64,000 nt of DNA from Helichrysum umbraculigerum (taxonomy: Eukaryota > Streptophyta > Magnoliopsida > Asterales > Asteraceae), in NCBI GenBank assembly GCA_949592205.1, contig CATIUR010000001.1, positions 309,656,250-309,720,249 on the forward strand. The letters run 5' to 3'. This document shows, in pieces, positions 22,027 through 31,332 of this stretch (positions are counted from its first letter, which is position 1; each line of letters starts with the position of its first letter). The notes under the pieces are model-generated. The model made no database searches and was not told the origin of the DNA. It saw only the letters and a program-made list of their open reading frames with translations. The translations under genes and the position numbers were made by a program.

Positions 22027-23761
22027 CTGTTATAAAAGACAAGAAAAGATTAGGCCATAATAGTGATATATTAATGGATATGCTAAAGTACTTCCAAATT
22101 TTCAGAAAAAATTGGAAATGTAGGCTTTAGAAATGGGCATATCCAGAAATTTTAAAATTGCTAAACCTAACCGCAACCAATCACAAATCCAAAAACTTTT
22201 ATCAACTTATGTCTAAATAAGGGTAAGTGGCACAAAGCTTCAAGTTTCTAGCATAATCAAAGCAAGTCAACAAGGTACCTAACTTAATTATCCCAAGCAC
22301 TAAAAACTTAAATACTTCATGTTCATGGTTAATCGATCTAAATGAGCTTAATACTTTGGATAAATCCAAGGTTATATAATTACCTCAAGTAAATCAATTA
22401 ATCATAAAAGGGCATATTACCAATTAAATATGCAATCCAACTTTCCGCAATTTCCAAAAGACATAAAGCCGTATTTTACATGATTTCAAGCAAAGAATGG
22501 AAGTAAACTTATTCGACAAAATGGTAGTTTTTAGAAAATGGCATTTTTGTTGGTTTCATTTCAAAGTCATACACTTTATTAATTAAAGTGATAAACTTAA
22601 AAATGATTAAATGAACCGAAACTTGTTTTGATAATCTTGTAAGCTTTTTAAGTTTGGAAAAGTCATAAACATGGTTTAAAAATAAAAGTTTTAAGAAAAA
22701 ATAATGTTTATGATGATTTTATTAAAAATGAGCTTACTTTAATTACCAAAAACTAGCTTAATCATTTTCTAATCACAAATGATCAATCAAAACATGTTAA
22801 CCTATCATATTTAAGCATAATTCAATCAACAAAAGTCAACATAAGCAATTAATCATTCAAAAACTCAAACTAGCCATAGTTCATCAAAAAGTCAACACTT
22901 TAATTCCCAATCTTGCAATCAAGCCAACAAATCACTAGATTAAGCTTGTAATCATGTTAAGCATCAAGATAAGCATGAAATAACACTAAAGATTGCGACT
23001 TTTAACCATGAAATCTATGAAAATGAGTTACAAGCCCTAATTTTTAAAGTTTCATGAAAATCACAAAAGTAGGTCAAGAATTACCTTAAACTTGATGTAA
23101 TGATGTTGTGGATGCAAGAAAGATCATAAAATGATGAATTTTGAGCTTGGAATCATGCAAAATGGTTGAGTAATGAAGGTTTGGTGATATGGTGATGGTA
23201 GGCCGACGGTTTGGAGGTGGGGAGAGGAAGAAGATGAACTTTTTTAATGTTTTGTCTTATGTGTGTGGCTAAAATCCCTTTTTATACCTTTTAAACGTAC
23301 GCGATTTAAAATTTGCGAAAGATACGAAACATACAAGTAAAGTTTAAAATTTTTTTTAATAAAACAATTTTAAAAAGTATGTTCGTAATTTTCTGAATCT
23401 TTACGCGCAGTCTGAAAAGATATATGTGAATCGTATGCGAAATCGTATACGTTTTTATTTAAAACAAGACAATCTTTTTGTGTTCTTTAAAATCCAAGAC
23501 AAATTCAAAATTAATTTTTCAAAATTTAAAAATAAACTTTTTCGAACTTTCTGAAAATGTCTGGAATTCGTTACTGTGTTGTGCGAATTTGAATTTTAAA
23601 AGAACGTTTTCTTGTGTTTTTAAATGCAAGCTTTTAAATTTAAAAATAAACAACTAATATTACTTATCCTAAATACTTAAAATAAAACTAAATTAACTTA
23701 AGTTTGGGTTGCCTCCCAAAAAGCGCTTGATTAAAGTCGGTAGCTCGACTTTTGGACAAAT
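22027..23761 (-). other. A2 inter-ORF region, probable intron
   Basis: AT-rich 1.7 kb between the two A2 genes, without a long frame. In element orientation it begins with a conserved hairpin (23703-23727) after the 489-aa ORF and ends with a pyrimidine-rich stretch plus CAG just before the 572-aa ORF. The 5' splice site was not identified. Confidence 0.6.
23703..23727 (-). promoter_or_regulatory. Conserved post-ORF hairpin of A2 (AGCGCT plus stem-loop)
   Basis: In element orientation: AGCGCT, two bases, then stem TTTGGG, loop AGGCAA, stem CCCAAA. It lies about 35 nt after the 489-aa ORF. A1 has the same arrangement after its pol stop (45509-45532) with stem CTTGGG/CCCAAG, a paired change. 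Confidence 0.75.
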
Positions 23762-25231
23762 TTATTGAATATTGCCCAAGAGCATTTGTTTAAGTGAATT
23801 TGGTGCTCTTGGTTGAGGGAAAGTGTAGCGAGGAATAAAGTCACAAGTGAGAATCTTAATGACAGAATCAACTAGGTCTGCGGGGTGTAACGAGAATCGT
23901 TCGTGTTCAGTGAGAAACATACGTTCCTTTTTGCCTAAATCTAGAAGATTGTCGATAAACTTGTTAAATTCCTTTCTAACTTTCTTAGGGTTTGAAATTC
24001 CGTTTCGTGATCCGTCATCTATATGGTTTAAGTCATGAAGAAGCATTCCTAGGGCTTGTTGAAATTTCCATTCTTCTTTCGAATCGGGATCTCCGGTGGT
24101 AGTGTGAACTGACTCCGTGATTTCTTCGATTAAAGATGTTTGTGAAACGGTGAAAGGAAATTTTGACTGAGCAAATAACAAAGTGAGTGAGACGTTAATA
24201 TCCTTCCTTCCAGCAAAGAAAGCAGCTTCCATGTTATCGTCAGTGGTTCCAGGGAATATCTCTAACAACTTGTTGATCATATAAGTAGCGGGGTCAACGA
24301 AAAATGGAATTTTATCAGAAATGACGAGAGATATAGCGGGATCTTTGCTGATCCAGAACTCAAGCTCATAAATCATAGCCGCAACATAACGATTAATTAA
24401 GGTTTGGGAAACCGGTTGATAATCGGTGCAGGCGAATAGGTCCATTAGTAGGTCTATTTCTGATTTAAGCTTTAGTTCTTGCTCTCGATAATGTGTGAAG
24501 ATACCTTCCTCCTTTTGATTTGGAAGATGGTGGAGAATACCAACCTGTTTCTTTATCCTACGAGTGACTTCTCTTTGTTCAACCGAAAAAGGAAAGTCAG
24601 ACGTTTTGAGTTGTCTGGTAAATGCCCGACAAACATCCAATCTCCTATCAGGATCAAAAGAGTTACCTACGTAGCGGATATTTTCTTCAGGTTTGATTGG
24701 TAAAGTCCTATCAACAACACGATAGATGGTGTACTCAGGTTCGGGTACGAGGTTCAAAAAGATAGGTGATTTTGGAGGGTATTCGTAAACTTCTTCGTCC
24801 CATGGTGGAAGACGTTCTTCAATGGATGGAAAACGAAAGGGTTGAAGATGTTCAGAGTTACTCTCGACAAAACCAGATGAGGTAGGGATTTGAAAGAAGT
24901 TTTCTAAGGAATATGAAATCTCAGGAGCAGGTATAACCTGATAGCTTAGAATGCTAGATGCAGAAGTTGAGATCTTCTGATGAGAATCATGGGTTCCTAA
25001 GTCAAGGTCTAAGAATTGCCCTATGGTTCTAGATTCATCGTCTAAATTAGCGGAGATAACTTCGGAAGAGGATAAAGATGAAGAGTAGACGTCAGATTCC
25101 AACTCTTGTTCTAAGCAGGCGAAGAACTCAGCGTCATCCATGGCCATCATTTCTTCGGACGTCTTGAGGGCGAGTGGAGAAATGGGGCTAGACGGAAATG
25201 AATCATAGAAAGATGTTTTTGTATTTTTCAT
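23762..25231 (-). CDS. Uncharacterised 489-aa protein of A2
   Basis: I do not recognise the family. The ATG at 25231 lies about 145 bp after the PBS, in the place where gag-pol begins in Athila elements. The first 90 residues are acidic and Ser-rich (MAMDDAEFFACLEQELES). A middle region of Pro, Tyr and Glu follows (PPWDEEVYEYPPKSP). Residues 200-489 look helical and globular. There is no zinc knuckle, no protease DSG or DTG motif and no YxDD, so it is neither a standard Gag nor pol. The frame is intact. It could be a diverged structural protein or a captured host gene. The conserved hairpin that follows pol in A1 follows this ORF here, so it seems to have replaced gag-pol as a block. Confidence 0.75.
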   Translation of the reverse strand: MKNTKTSFYDSFPSSPISPLALKTSEEMMAMDDAEFFACLEQELESDVYSSSLSSSEVISANLDDESRTIGQFLDLDLGTHDSHQKISTSASSILSYQVIPAPEISYSLENFFQIPTSSGFVESNSEHLQPFRFPSIEERLPPWDEEVYEYPPKSPIFLNLVPEPEYTIYRVVDRTLPIKPEENIRYVGNSFDPDRRLDVCRAFTRQLKTSDFPFSVEQREVTRRIKKQVGILHHLPNQKEEGIFTHYREQELKLKSEIDLLMDLFACTDYQPVSQTLINRYVAAMIYELEFWISKDPAISLVISDKIPFFVDPATYMINKLLEIFPGTTDDNMEAAFFAGRKDINVSLTLLFAQSKFPFTVSQTSLIEEITESVHTTTGDPDSKEEWKFQQALGMLLHDLNHIDDGSRNGISNPKKVRKEFNKFIDNLLDLGKKERMFLTEHERFSLHPADLVDSVIKILTCDFIPRYTFPQPRAPNSLKQMLLGNIQ

Positions 25232-25397
25232 TTTTTAATTAAACTAAATTAAACTATCTAAATTATTCTAAAGAAAGCAAATAACTACCAACTAAGTTTG
25301 GGAAAACCTAATTGGAAAGGGTCTCCTAAAAGCTAGAATATCTAAGGCGGCTTCAAATCGTAACGCTCTACGATCCCCGGCAGCGGCGCCAAAAACT
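25232..25397 (-). promoter_or_regulatory. A2 leader and primer binding site (tRNA-Asp type)
   Basis: The PBS at 25375-25391 reads TGGCGCCGCTGCCGGGG in element orientation. It is the Athila primer site, complementary to tRNA-Asp, with one mismatch against TGGCGCCGTTGCCGGGG. The rest is a short leader. Confidence 0.9.
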
Positions 25398-27103
25398 TGT
25401 CGCGGCCCCTATCGGTCGGTCGGATTTGACTCCGGTCGTTGTTCCAACAGCAACAGAAGCGGCGGACAGTGAGTTTTAAATTTATATGAGCTGGGGCTCA
25501 AACTATAAGTACTACCGACCTTGGGAGCAATCAGTAAGTATAACTCGAGGTCGTTCTTAAATCGGAGCGAATTGAAATAAAGCGGATCACCAAAGATTAT
25601 GGTCGCAATTAGGATGGGGGTAGGTAGATAGATTTTGGATTGATTTGGTTTTGTAATTATCCTAAATGCAGAAAAGTAAATAACGAGAAATGAAATTATG
25701 GTTTAAGCAGACAGGTAGAGATGTGATTGCTGAAACTTGGATACTAGGGTTTCGGGATGATGTTCATTATAAAATTGATTGGAGATTTACCAAATAAAGA
25801 GTAGACATACTTTCGGTGTAAACACTAGGACACTACGTTCAGGTGAAACCCTAGAAACATATGTCACTGGAATCCTAGGTTATCATGATTCTGATCAGAT
25901 CAGACTGTTTTCAAACCCCCCTGAGCCTTTGCTTAACTAAGACAAAGTCACCCTAAATGTTCTAGGGATCAGGCATAAGGCAACAGACTGCAATTGTATT
26001 TACTGACCTTTCTTAACACCTAATCGTCTATTTACTTTCATTATAGCAAATACTGATTGTATCCTGTGTATGTTAAACTATTGGTGTGATTAGGGTTTTG
26101 CATATCTAGGTATATGATTGACACTACCCTGTATTGTTTCTATTGAAGCACATACTTAACCATCATAAATATAGACCCTCCTTTACAGTCAGGCGTTCAT
26201 CCCTAGGAATAATCACGGTGTACAGGGCAATTAGGCATTTCCACAGTGTTCCAAACCCTAGATGTACTGACGGTGTACTGGGCATTTAAGCATTTCCACA
26301 GTGTTCCAGATCTTAGGTGTACTAACGGTGTACAGTGCAACAAGCATTTCCACAGCTTTGATTCCTAGACCACAGTTCTAGAAGGATCACTTCTAGGTAA
26401 TTCACGATGAAACAATCCATGGCATTTCCTTAGCTTCCACGTATTTGTACTCCACACGAGGTGTTTCCAACGCTATACGAAGTACCGTGCCTTTTAAAGG
26501 AAAGTTCATAGTTTCATACTGTAACTTGAGATAACTGTGTATTCATAGTATTAGGGTTGATCAGATCCTATCCTAGGGCAACAGTCACGTGAAAGTCTGG
26601 AAAGGGTGATGAGAGACTAGATCTATATTCAGGATAAGCTTAACCAGATACACAGCATAACAATTTCCAATCGTATAAATGAAACATTAATTTAACATCA
26701 TCCCTACTCCTAATATCTACATTTCAACAATCACAATATTAAACTACTCTATAAACATGGCAATATGCAGAATACAAACTGAAATAACATAAAGCACAAG
26801 CATTATAACAGTAAGTAAAGTTTAGATATCACCGGGAATACAGCAGCGTAATACTAAGGATTACAAATAGTCTGAACTTGAAAAACTTGTTACAACAAGA
26901 TTACCAAGCTAAAACTTCCTCTAGACTCGAACCGTAAGCTCAACCCTAACCTTTCTCCTCTAACTCCTAAGAGTAGTGCTAGAGAGAGAAAGTTAGAGAG
27001 AGAAAGTGAAAGAAAAGAGAGAAATAAGAAAAGTGAGAGAATGAGAAATGTGTGAAAATGTTGAGATGTGTTAAGGTGTGTGAAATGAGGAGGAGTGATC
27101 CCC

Positions 27104-27111
27104 TATTTATA
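27104..27111 (-). promoter_or_regulatory. TATA box of the A2 5' LTR
   Basis: TATAAATA on the minus strand, context GCCTATAAATAGGGG, next to the U3 palindrome array. Confidence 0.75.
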
Positions 27112-27190
27112 GGCAAAGCTCAAAAATCAGCCGTACAACTCGCGAAACAGTACGTAGAAGCAAACGAAGCACGATACAGGGCAGCAGGGG

Positions 27191-27282
27191 CCGTATACGG
27201 CCTTAGGGGAGCCGTATACGGTGTGTACATGGCCGTATACGGTCTCTGTGGGGCCGTATACGGTTCCCAGGGCCGTATACGG
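27191..27282 (-). repeat. CCGTATACGG palindromes in the A2 5' LTR
   Basis: Five perfect 10-bp palindromes start at 27191, 27212, 27233, 27254 and 27273, three at exactly 21-bp steps and the last at 19 bp. A 21-bp step is two DNA turns, so the first four sites face the same side of the helix. The array lies about 80-180 bp upstream of the TATA box. Confidence 0.95.
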
Positions 27283-27778
27283 TGTTCGTCTGATTTCGTT
27301 CGTTGCTTAAAACGCGCGTATCTCCTTCGTTATGCGTCCGTTTGACCTGATTCTTTCGCCTGTGGTTTCGTAATTCCGTTACGCTTCTAATGATGCCAAC
27401 TTCACTGAAATTGGATGTGTATAGCTCAAGCATAGCCGAAATGACTTTATAGGGTCTGATACTGCTCAGTCTTCTCCGTTCTTTATCCGATTTGCATGAT
27501 TCTTGATTTTCCCGTCTCGATTTTACCTGTTTTATCATATGATGAAGTTAGAATGTGATCTATATAAGGTAAATGAGGCCGGGTGATTTTGTGCACATTT
27601 ATTCGTCCTGATTTGCTTGTTATTTGGACGTTTTAGGTGATTTTTGCAGCAACGCCTATATTTAGACCACTTTAGTGAAATTTAGTAAATAATGATCATT
27701 TTGGAATGTTTTCACTAAAGATACGTCCAAAAAGTGCGGAATATTGCCCTTAAAAACATGACTATTTGAGTCACATCA

Positions 27779-27783
27779 ACTCC
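27779..27783. repeat. Target-site duplication of A2, right copy (ACTCC)
   Basis: Second copy of ACTCC; S1 resumes at 27784. Confidence 0.95.
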
Positions 27784-27880
27784 CGATGGGAATAGTTATG
27801 GTTATTTCAAGGAAGTTCAGATTGTTGATGATAAGGGACAAACCAAGACCGTAATGGCTTAGGTCCCACTTGAAAACTAA
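27784..27880 (+). pseudogene. gag: S1 gag, last part, ending at a conserved stop
   Basis: Short C-terminal end of Gag continuing from 7545. The frame ends with a VPLEN-type sequence and TAA (27878-27880). The parallel position in S3 reads VWVPKRN then TAA and in S2 the same. An extra TAG at 27860-27862 replaces the conserved Trp (TGG). Confidence 0.75.
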
Positions 27881-27904
27881 TTGTGTACAACTTATTATGT
27901 GCAG
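27877..27904 (+). promoter_or_regulatory. Branch-point/acceptor-like segment at the S1 gag-pol border
   Basis: CTAAT at 27877-27881 overlaps the gag stop TAA. T-rich sequence and TATGTGCAG follow, with AG at 27903-27904. The stop-to-AG length is 27 nt, the same as in S2 (58066-58092) and S3 (61764-61790). Pol starts in the same frame right after it. Confidence 0.65.
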
Positions 27905-29874
27905 GAGGAGACTGTGAACAAGGACAACTGGTGGTATGTAGACAGTGGATGCTCAAGGCACATGACAGGAGAGAGAAGTCTACTGAAGGACTTCAAAGAG
28001 AGTCTGAAGCAAAGAGTTAACTTTGCTGGAGACAAAAAGGAGTAATTACTGGGAAAGGAAATGTTTTAAATGGAACTTTGACTTTGGAGGATGTGAACTA
28101 TGTTTAAGAACTAACTTACAACCTAGTAAGTGTTTCCCAAGTCTGCGATAAAGGTCATCCAATTCATTTTAATGAAAAGGAAGCCTTAGTCCTGATGATT
28201 GGATACTGATGAGGGCACCAAGGAAGAAGGACATTTATGCAATAAACATGGGTGGTCCTAGTTCTTCAATGGTGTCTACATGTTTATTATCCAAGGCTTC
28301 AGAAGGAGATGCATTATTATGGCATAGGAGAATGGCACACCTGAACTGGAGAAAAATGAACTAAATAACCAGAAATGGGTTGGTTCTAGGTGTACCACAA
28401 AAACGTTTCGAGTCTGAAGATAAGTGTGTTCCTTGCATGAAAGGAAAACAGCACTAGAAACCACACATATCTAAGACTGAAAACTCTATCTCCTCACCAT
28501 TTGAGTTGCTACACATGGACCTCTTCGGCCCTATAAGCAAGAGAAGTCTAGGTGGCAAATGGTACTGTTTGGTTGTAATAGATGATTATTCTAGATTCTC
28601 GTGGGTGTTCTTTTTGGGATCTAAGGATGAAACTCTAGGAATTCTAATTGAGTTCTTTGATCTGGTAGAGAATGTCTATAAAAAGAGAGTGAAGCGTATT
28701 CATAGTGACAACGGAACAGAATTCAAAAATACAACGTTGAATATCTATTGCTTAAGCAAAGGGATAATTCATCAATTCAGTGCACCTTATGAACCTCAAC
28801 AGAATGGTGTAGCTGAAAGGAATAATAGAACATTGATTGAAGCTGCTAGAACAATGCTTGCTGATTCAAAGCTTCCGGTCATCTTTTGGGCAGAAATAGT
28901 GAACACAACATGTTATGTTCTAAATAGAGTTCTTACGGTTAAAAAGCAGAACAAGACTTGTTATGAGCTTTTGAACAATAAGAAACTAAACTTAAATGGG
29001 TTTGAACCCTTTGGAGTTTCATGCACCATATTAAAGACCGGACATCAAGCTAAATTTGGTGAGAAGGCTGACAAAGGATTTTTCCTAGGTTATATGCCCA
29101 ATTCGCCAATCAAGAGAGTCTTTAATAAAGTCATGGGACGTTTGGAAGTAGTTTATAATATTGAAGTTATGAGCTACTCACCTGATGTGCATAAGGGAGT
29201 TGATTGGCAATTTGATTATTCAGATCTCTTTGCATCATTTAAGGTTCCATTAGTGACTATGTTAGTGATTCAGAGATAGCTGAACATTTAGTGTCCGAAG
29301 ATGTGGATACTGGCCATACTTCAACATCGAGTGTTCCGAATTCTGGAATCAAGACAGTTGTTGATCCAAATCAACCATCTACTAGTGGATCTCAAAAATC
29401 CAAAGTAGAGACACTTTAACTGAAGAAGAGCTGGCTCAAAAATTAGTCGATGATATCCTCACTCCATTAAGACAATTAAGAATATCTGCTGGTATTGATA
29501 ACTTACAGCTATCTAAAGAGGGTGTACCGGATTTGGAAGACACTACTGAACAACATAGTGTCTATGAGAAAATTGGTACTAACTTAGGAGACGAGATTCC
29601 AGTTGAGCCTATTGCTTCAACTAGAACGAGTAAGAATCATCCGATTGGAAATATCATCGGTGATATTAATACTCCGGTTCAAACAAGGACTCAATCAAAA
29701 GCTAGTACGTCTGAAAAACTAGAGTACCCAAGCTTGTATTCTGAAATGAAAGAGACAGGGATTCCTAATCAATGTCTATATTCATGCTTTATCTCACAAG
29801 TCGAGCCTAAAAATGTTCAAATGGCTCTAAAAGAAAGTTCGTGGGTTGAAGCAATGCAAGAAGAACTATCTTAG
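27905..29874 (+). pseudogene. pol: S1 pol: protease and integrase, disrupted
   Basis: Protease start WWYVDSGCSRHMTGE (DSG active site) near 27928-27975, then a region with stops. The integrase zinc region (HRRMAHLN and CVPCMKG) lies at 28320-28445. From 28506 a 257-codon frame holds the integrase core: LLHMDLFGP (first Asp), HSDNGTEFKN (second Asp), AERNNRTLIEAAR (Glu). A frameshift lies between 29279 and 29533, then a linker reaches the KESSWVEAMQEELS block and an in-frame TAG at 29872-29874. Integrase residues are kept but the gene is broken. Confidence 0.9.
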
Positions 29875-31332
29875 TTCTCTAAACTACAAGTATGGGAGTT
29901 GGTTGACCTTCCAAAGGGAGAATATCCGATTGGAACTAGATGGGTATTTAAGTGCAAGAGAGATGATAAGGGAATCGTTACTCGCAATAAAGCTCGTCTA
30001 GTGGTTCAAGGTTTTAATCAACAAGAGGGTATAGATTACAACGAAGTGTTTGCACCAGTTGCTAGGCTAGAAGCAATTAGGGTGTTCTTAGCATTTGCAT
30101 CATTTAAAGGTATAAAGGTTTATCAGTTGGATGTTAAGAGTGCCTTCTTGTATGGCAAAGTGGAAGAATTGGTGTATGTTTCACAACCTCCAGGGTTTGC
30201 TGATCCTGAGTATCCAGATAGAGTATATCGACTGAATAAGGCTCTATATGGATTACATCAAGCACCTAGGGCGTGGTATGGAATGCTATCAACGTATCTA
30301 CTTGAGAATGGTTTTACAAGAGGATCGATCGATAGTACACTGTTTGTAAAGTGGAAGAAGAAAGACTTTCTTCTCGTGCAAGTTTATGTTGATGATATTA
30401 TCTTTGGATCGTCTGATGAAAAGATGTGTCAAGAATTTGAGAAAGTCATGAGAAAAAAGTTTGAAATGTCTGCAATGGGAGAGTTGACTTTCTTCTTAGG
30501 ATTACAAGTTGACCAAAAGAAGGACGGATTCTTTATTCATCAATCTAAATATACACATGAGCTGTTGGAACGCTTTAAGATGGATGAAAGTAAGATCTAC
30601 AATACTCCTATTCCAGTCAATCATGGACTAGGTCCAGATACATCGAGTGATAGCGATGTGGATCCAACTCTTTATAGAGCCATGATCGGATCACTAATGT
30701 ATCTAACTGCCTCTAGGCCTGACATAATGTTTGATGTTTGTATATGCGCAATATATCATACTAATCCGAAAGAGTCACATATGCAAGCTGTTAAACGAAT
30801 CTTTCGTTACCTCAAAGGGAAACCTAAGATGGGACTTTGGTATCCGACTGATGGAGACTTAGATCTCGTAGCTTCTACTGATTCGGATTATGGAGGATGC
30901 AATCAGAATAGGAAATCTACAACCGGAGGATGTCAATTCCTAGGAGGTAGATTAGTATCCTCGCAGTGCAAGAAGCAAACCTCGGTAGCCATTTCTGCAT
31001 GTGAAGCTGAGTACGTTGCAGCTGGCAGCTGTTGCTCTCAAGTACTTTGGATTCAACAGCAACTGCGGGATTACGGGTTAAATATAACCAATACTCCTAT
31101 GATGATTGATAATGAATCAACTATGTCGATCACCAACAATCCAGTGAAGCACAGTAAAACTAAGCACATTGATATTCGACATCATTTTATTAGAGACTGT
31201 GCTGAGAAGAATTTGATAAAGTTTGTTAGGGTTCCATCATTGGATAACTTAGCAGACTTATACACGAAGGCATTCGACAGAGCAAGATTTGAGATGTTGG
31301 TTCAACTAAACGGAATGAGAAATCCAGAGTGA
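29875..31332 (+). CDS. pol: S1 pol: reverse transcriptase and RNase H (open frame)
   Basis: About 485 codons without a stop. RT copies element RNA into DNA: it opens with WVFKCKRDDKG, then ARLVVQGFNQQEGIDYNEVFAPVA and YQLDVKSAFLYG. The catalytic YVDD lies in LVQVYVDDIIFG (about 30385). RNase H follows, with TDSDYGG, CEAEYVAA, MIDNES and HIDIRHHFIRD. The end, VPSLDNLADLYTKA, is typical of copia. The frame is continuous with 29533 apart from the TAG at 29872-29874, so it would be made only as part of Gag-Pol. Confidence 0.93.
   Translation, partial: FSKLQVWELVDLPKGEYPIGTRWVFKCKRDDKGIVTRNKARLVVQGFNQQEGIDYNEVFAPVARLEAIRVFLAFASFKGIKVYQLDVKSAFLYGKVEELVYVSQPPGFADPEYPDRVYRLNKALYGLHQAPRAWYGMLSTYLLENGFTRGSIDSTLFVKWKKKDFLLVQVYVDDIIFGSSDEKMCQEFEKVMRKKFEMSAMGELTFFLGLQVDQKKDGFFIHQSKYTHELLERFKMDESKIYNTPIPVNHGLGPDTSSDSDVDPTLYRAMIGSLMYLTASRPDIMFDVCICAIYHTNPKESHMQAVKRIFRYLKGKPKMGLWYPTDGDLDLVASTDSDYGGCNQNRKSTTGGCQFLGGRLVSSQCKKQTSVAISACEAEYVAAGSCCSQVLWIQQQLRDYGLNITNTPMMIDNESTMSITNNPVKHSKTKHIDIRHHFIRDCAEKNLIKFVRVPSLDNLADLYTKAFDRARFEMLVQLNGMRNPE

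Larger units (their letters stand above)
7546..27778 (-). mobile_element. Non-autonomous Athila-derived element A2
   Basis: Minus-strand element with a perfect TSD ACTCC. The 5' LTR is 25398-27778 (2381 bp). The 3' LTR is 7546-17936, split by G1. The PBS at 25375-25391 matches the Athila tRNA-Asp type. Without G1 the element is about 12.2 kb. It codes only two long intact proteins, 489 aa in the gag-pol position and 572 aa in the env-like position. I find no protease, reverse transcriptase, RNase H or integrase on either strand between its LTRs. The LTRs differ at about 30 sites (about 1.3%), so it moved fairly recently and must have used enzymes from another element. Confidence 0.92.
25398..27778 (-). 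repeat. 5' LTR of A2 (intact copy)
   Basis: 2381 bp. Plus-strand ends are TGTCGCGG and TCACATCA. The TATA box is at 27104-27111 (TATAAATA on the minus strand), with the CCGTATACGG array just upstream in element terms (27191-27282). It serves as the uninterrupted reference for the G1 insertion site. Confidence 0.96.
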
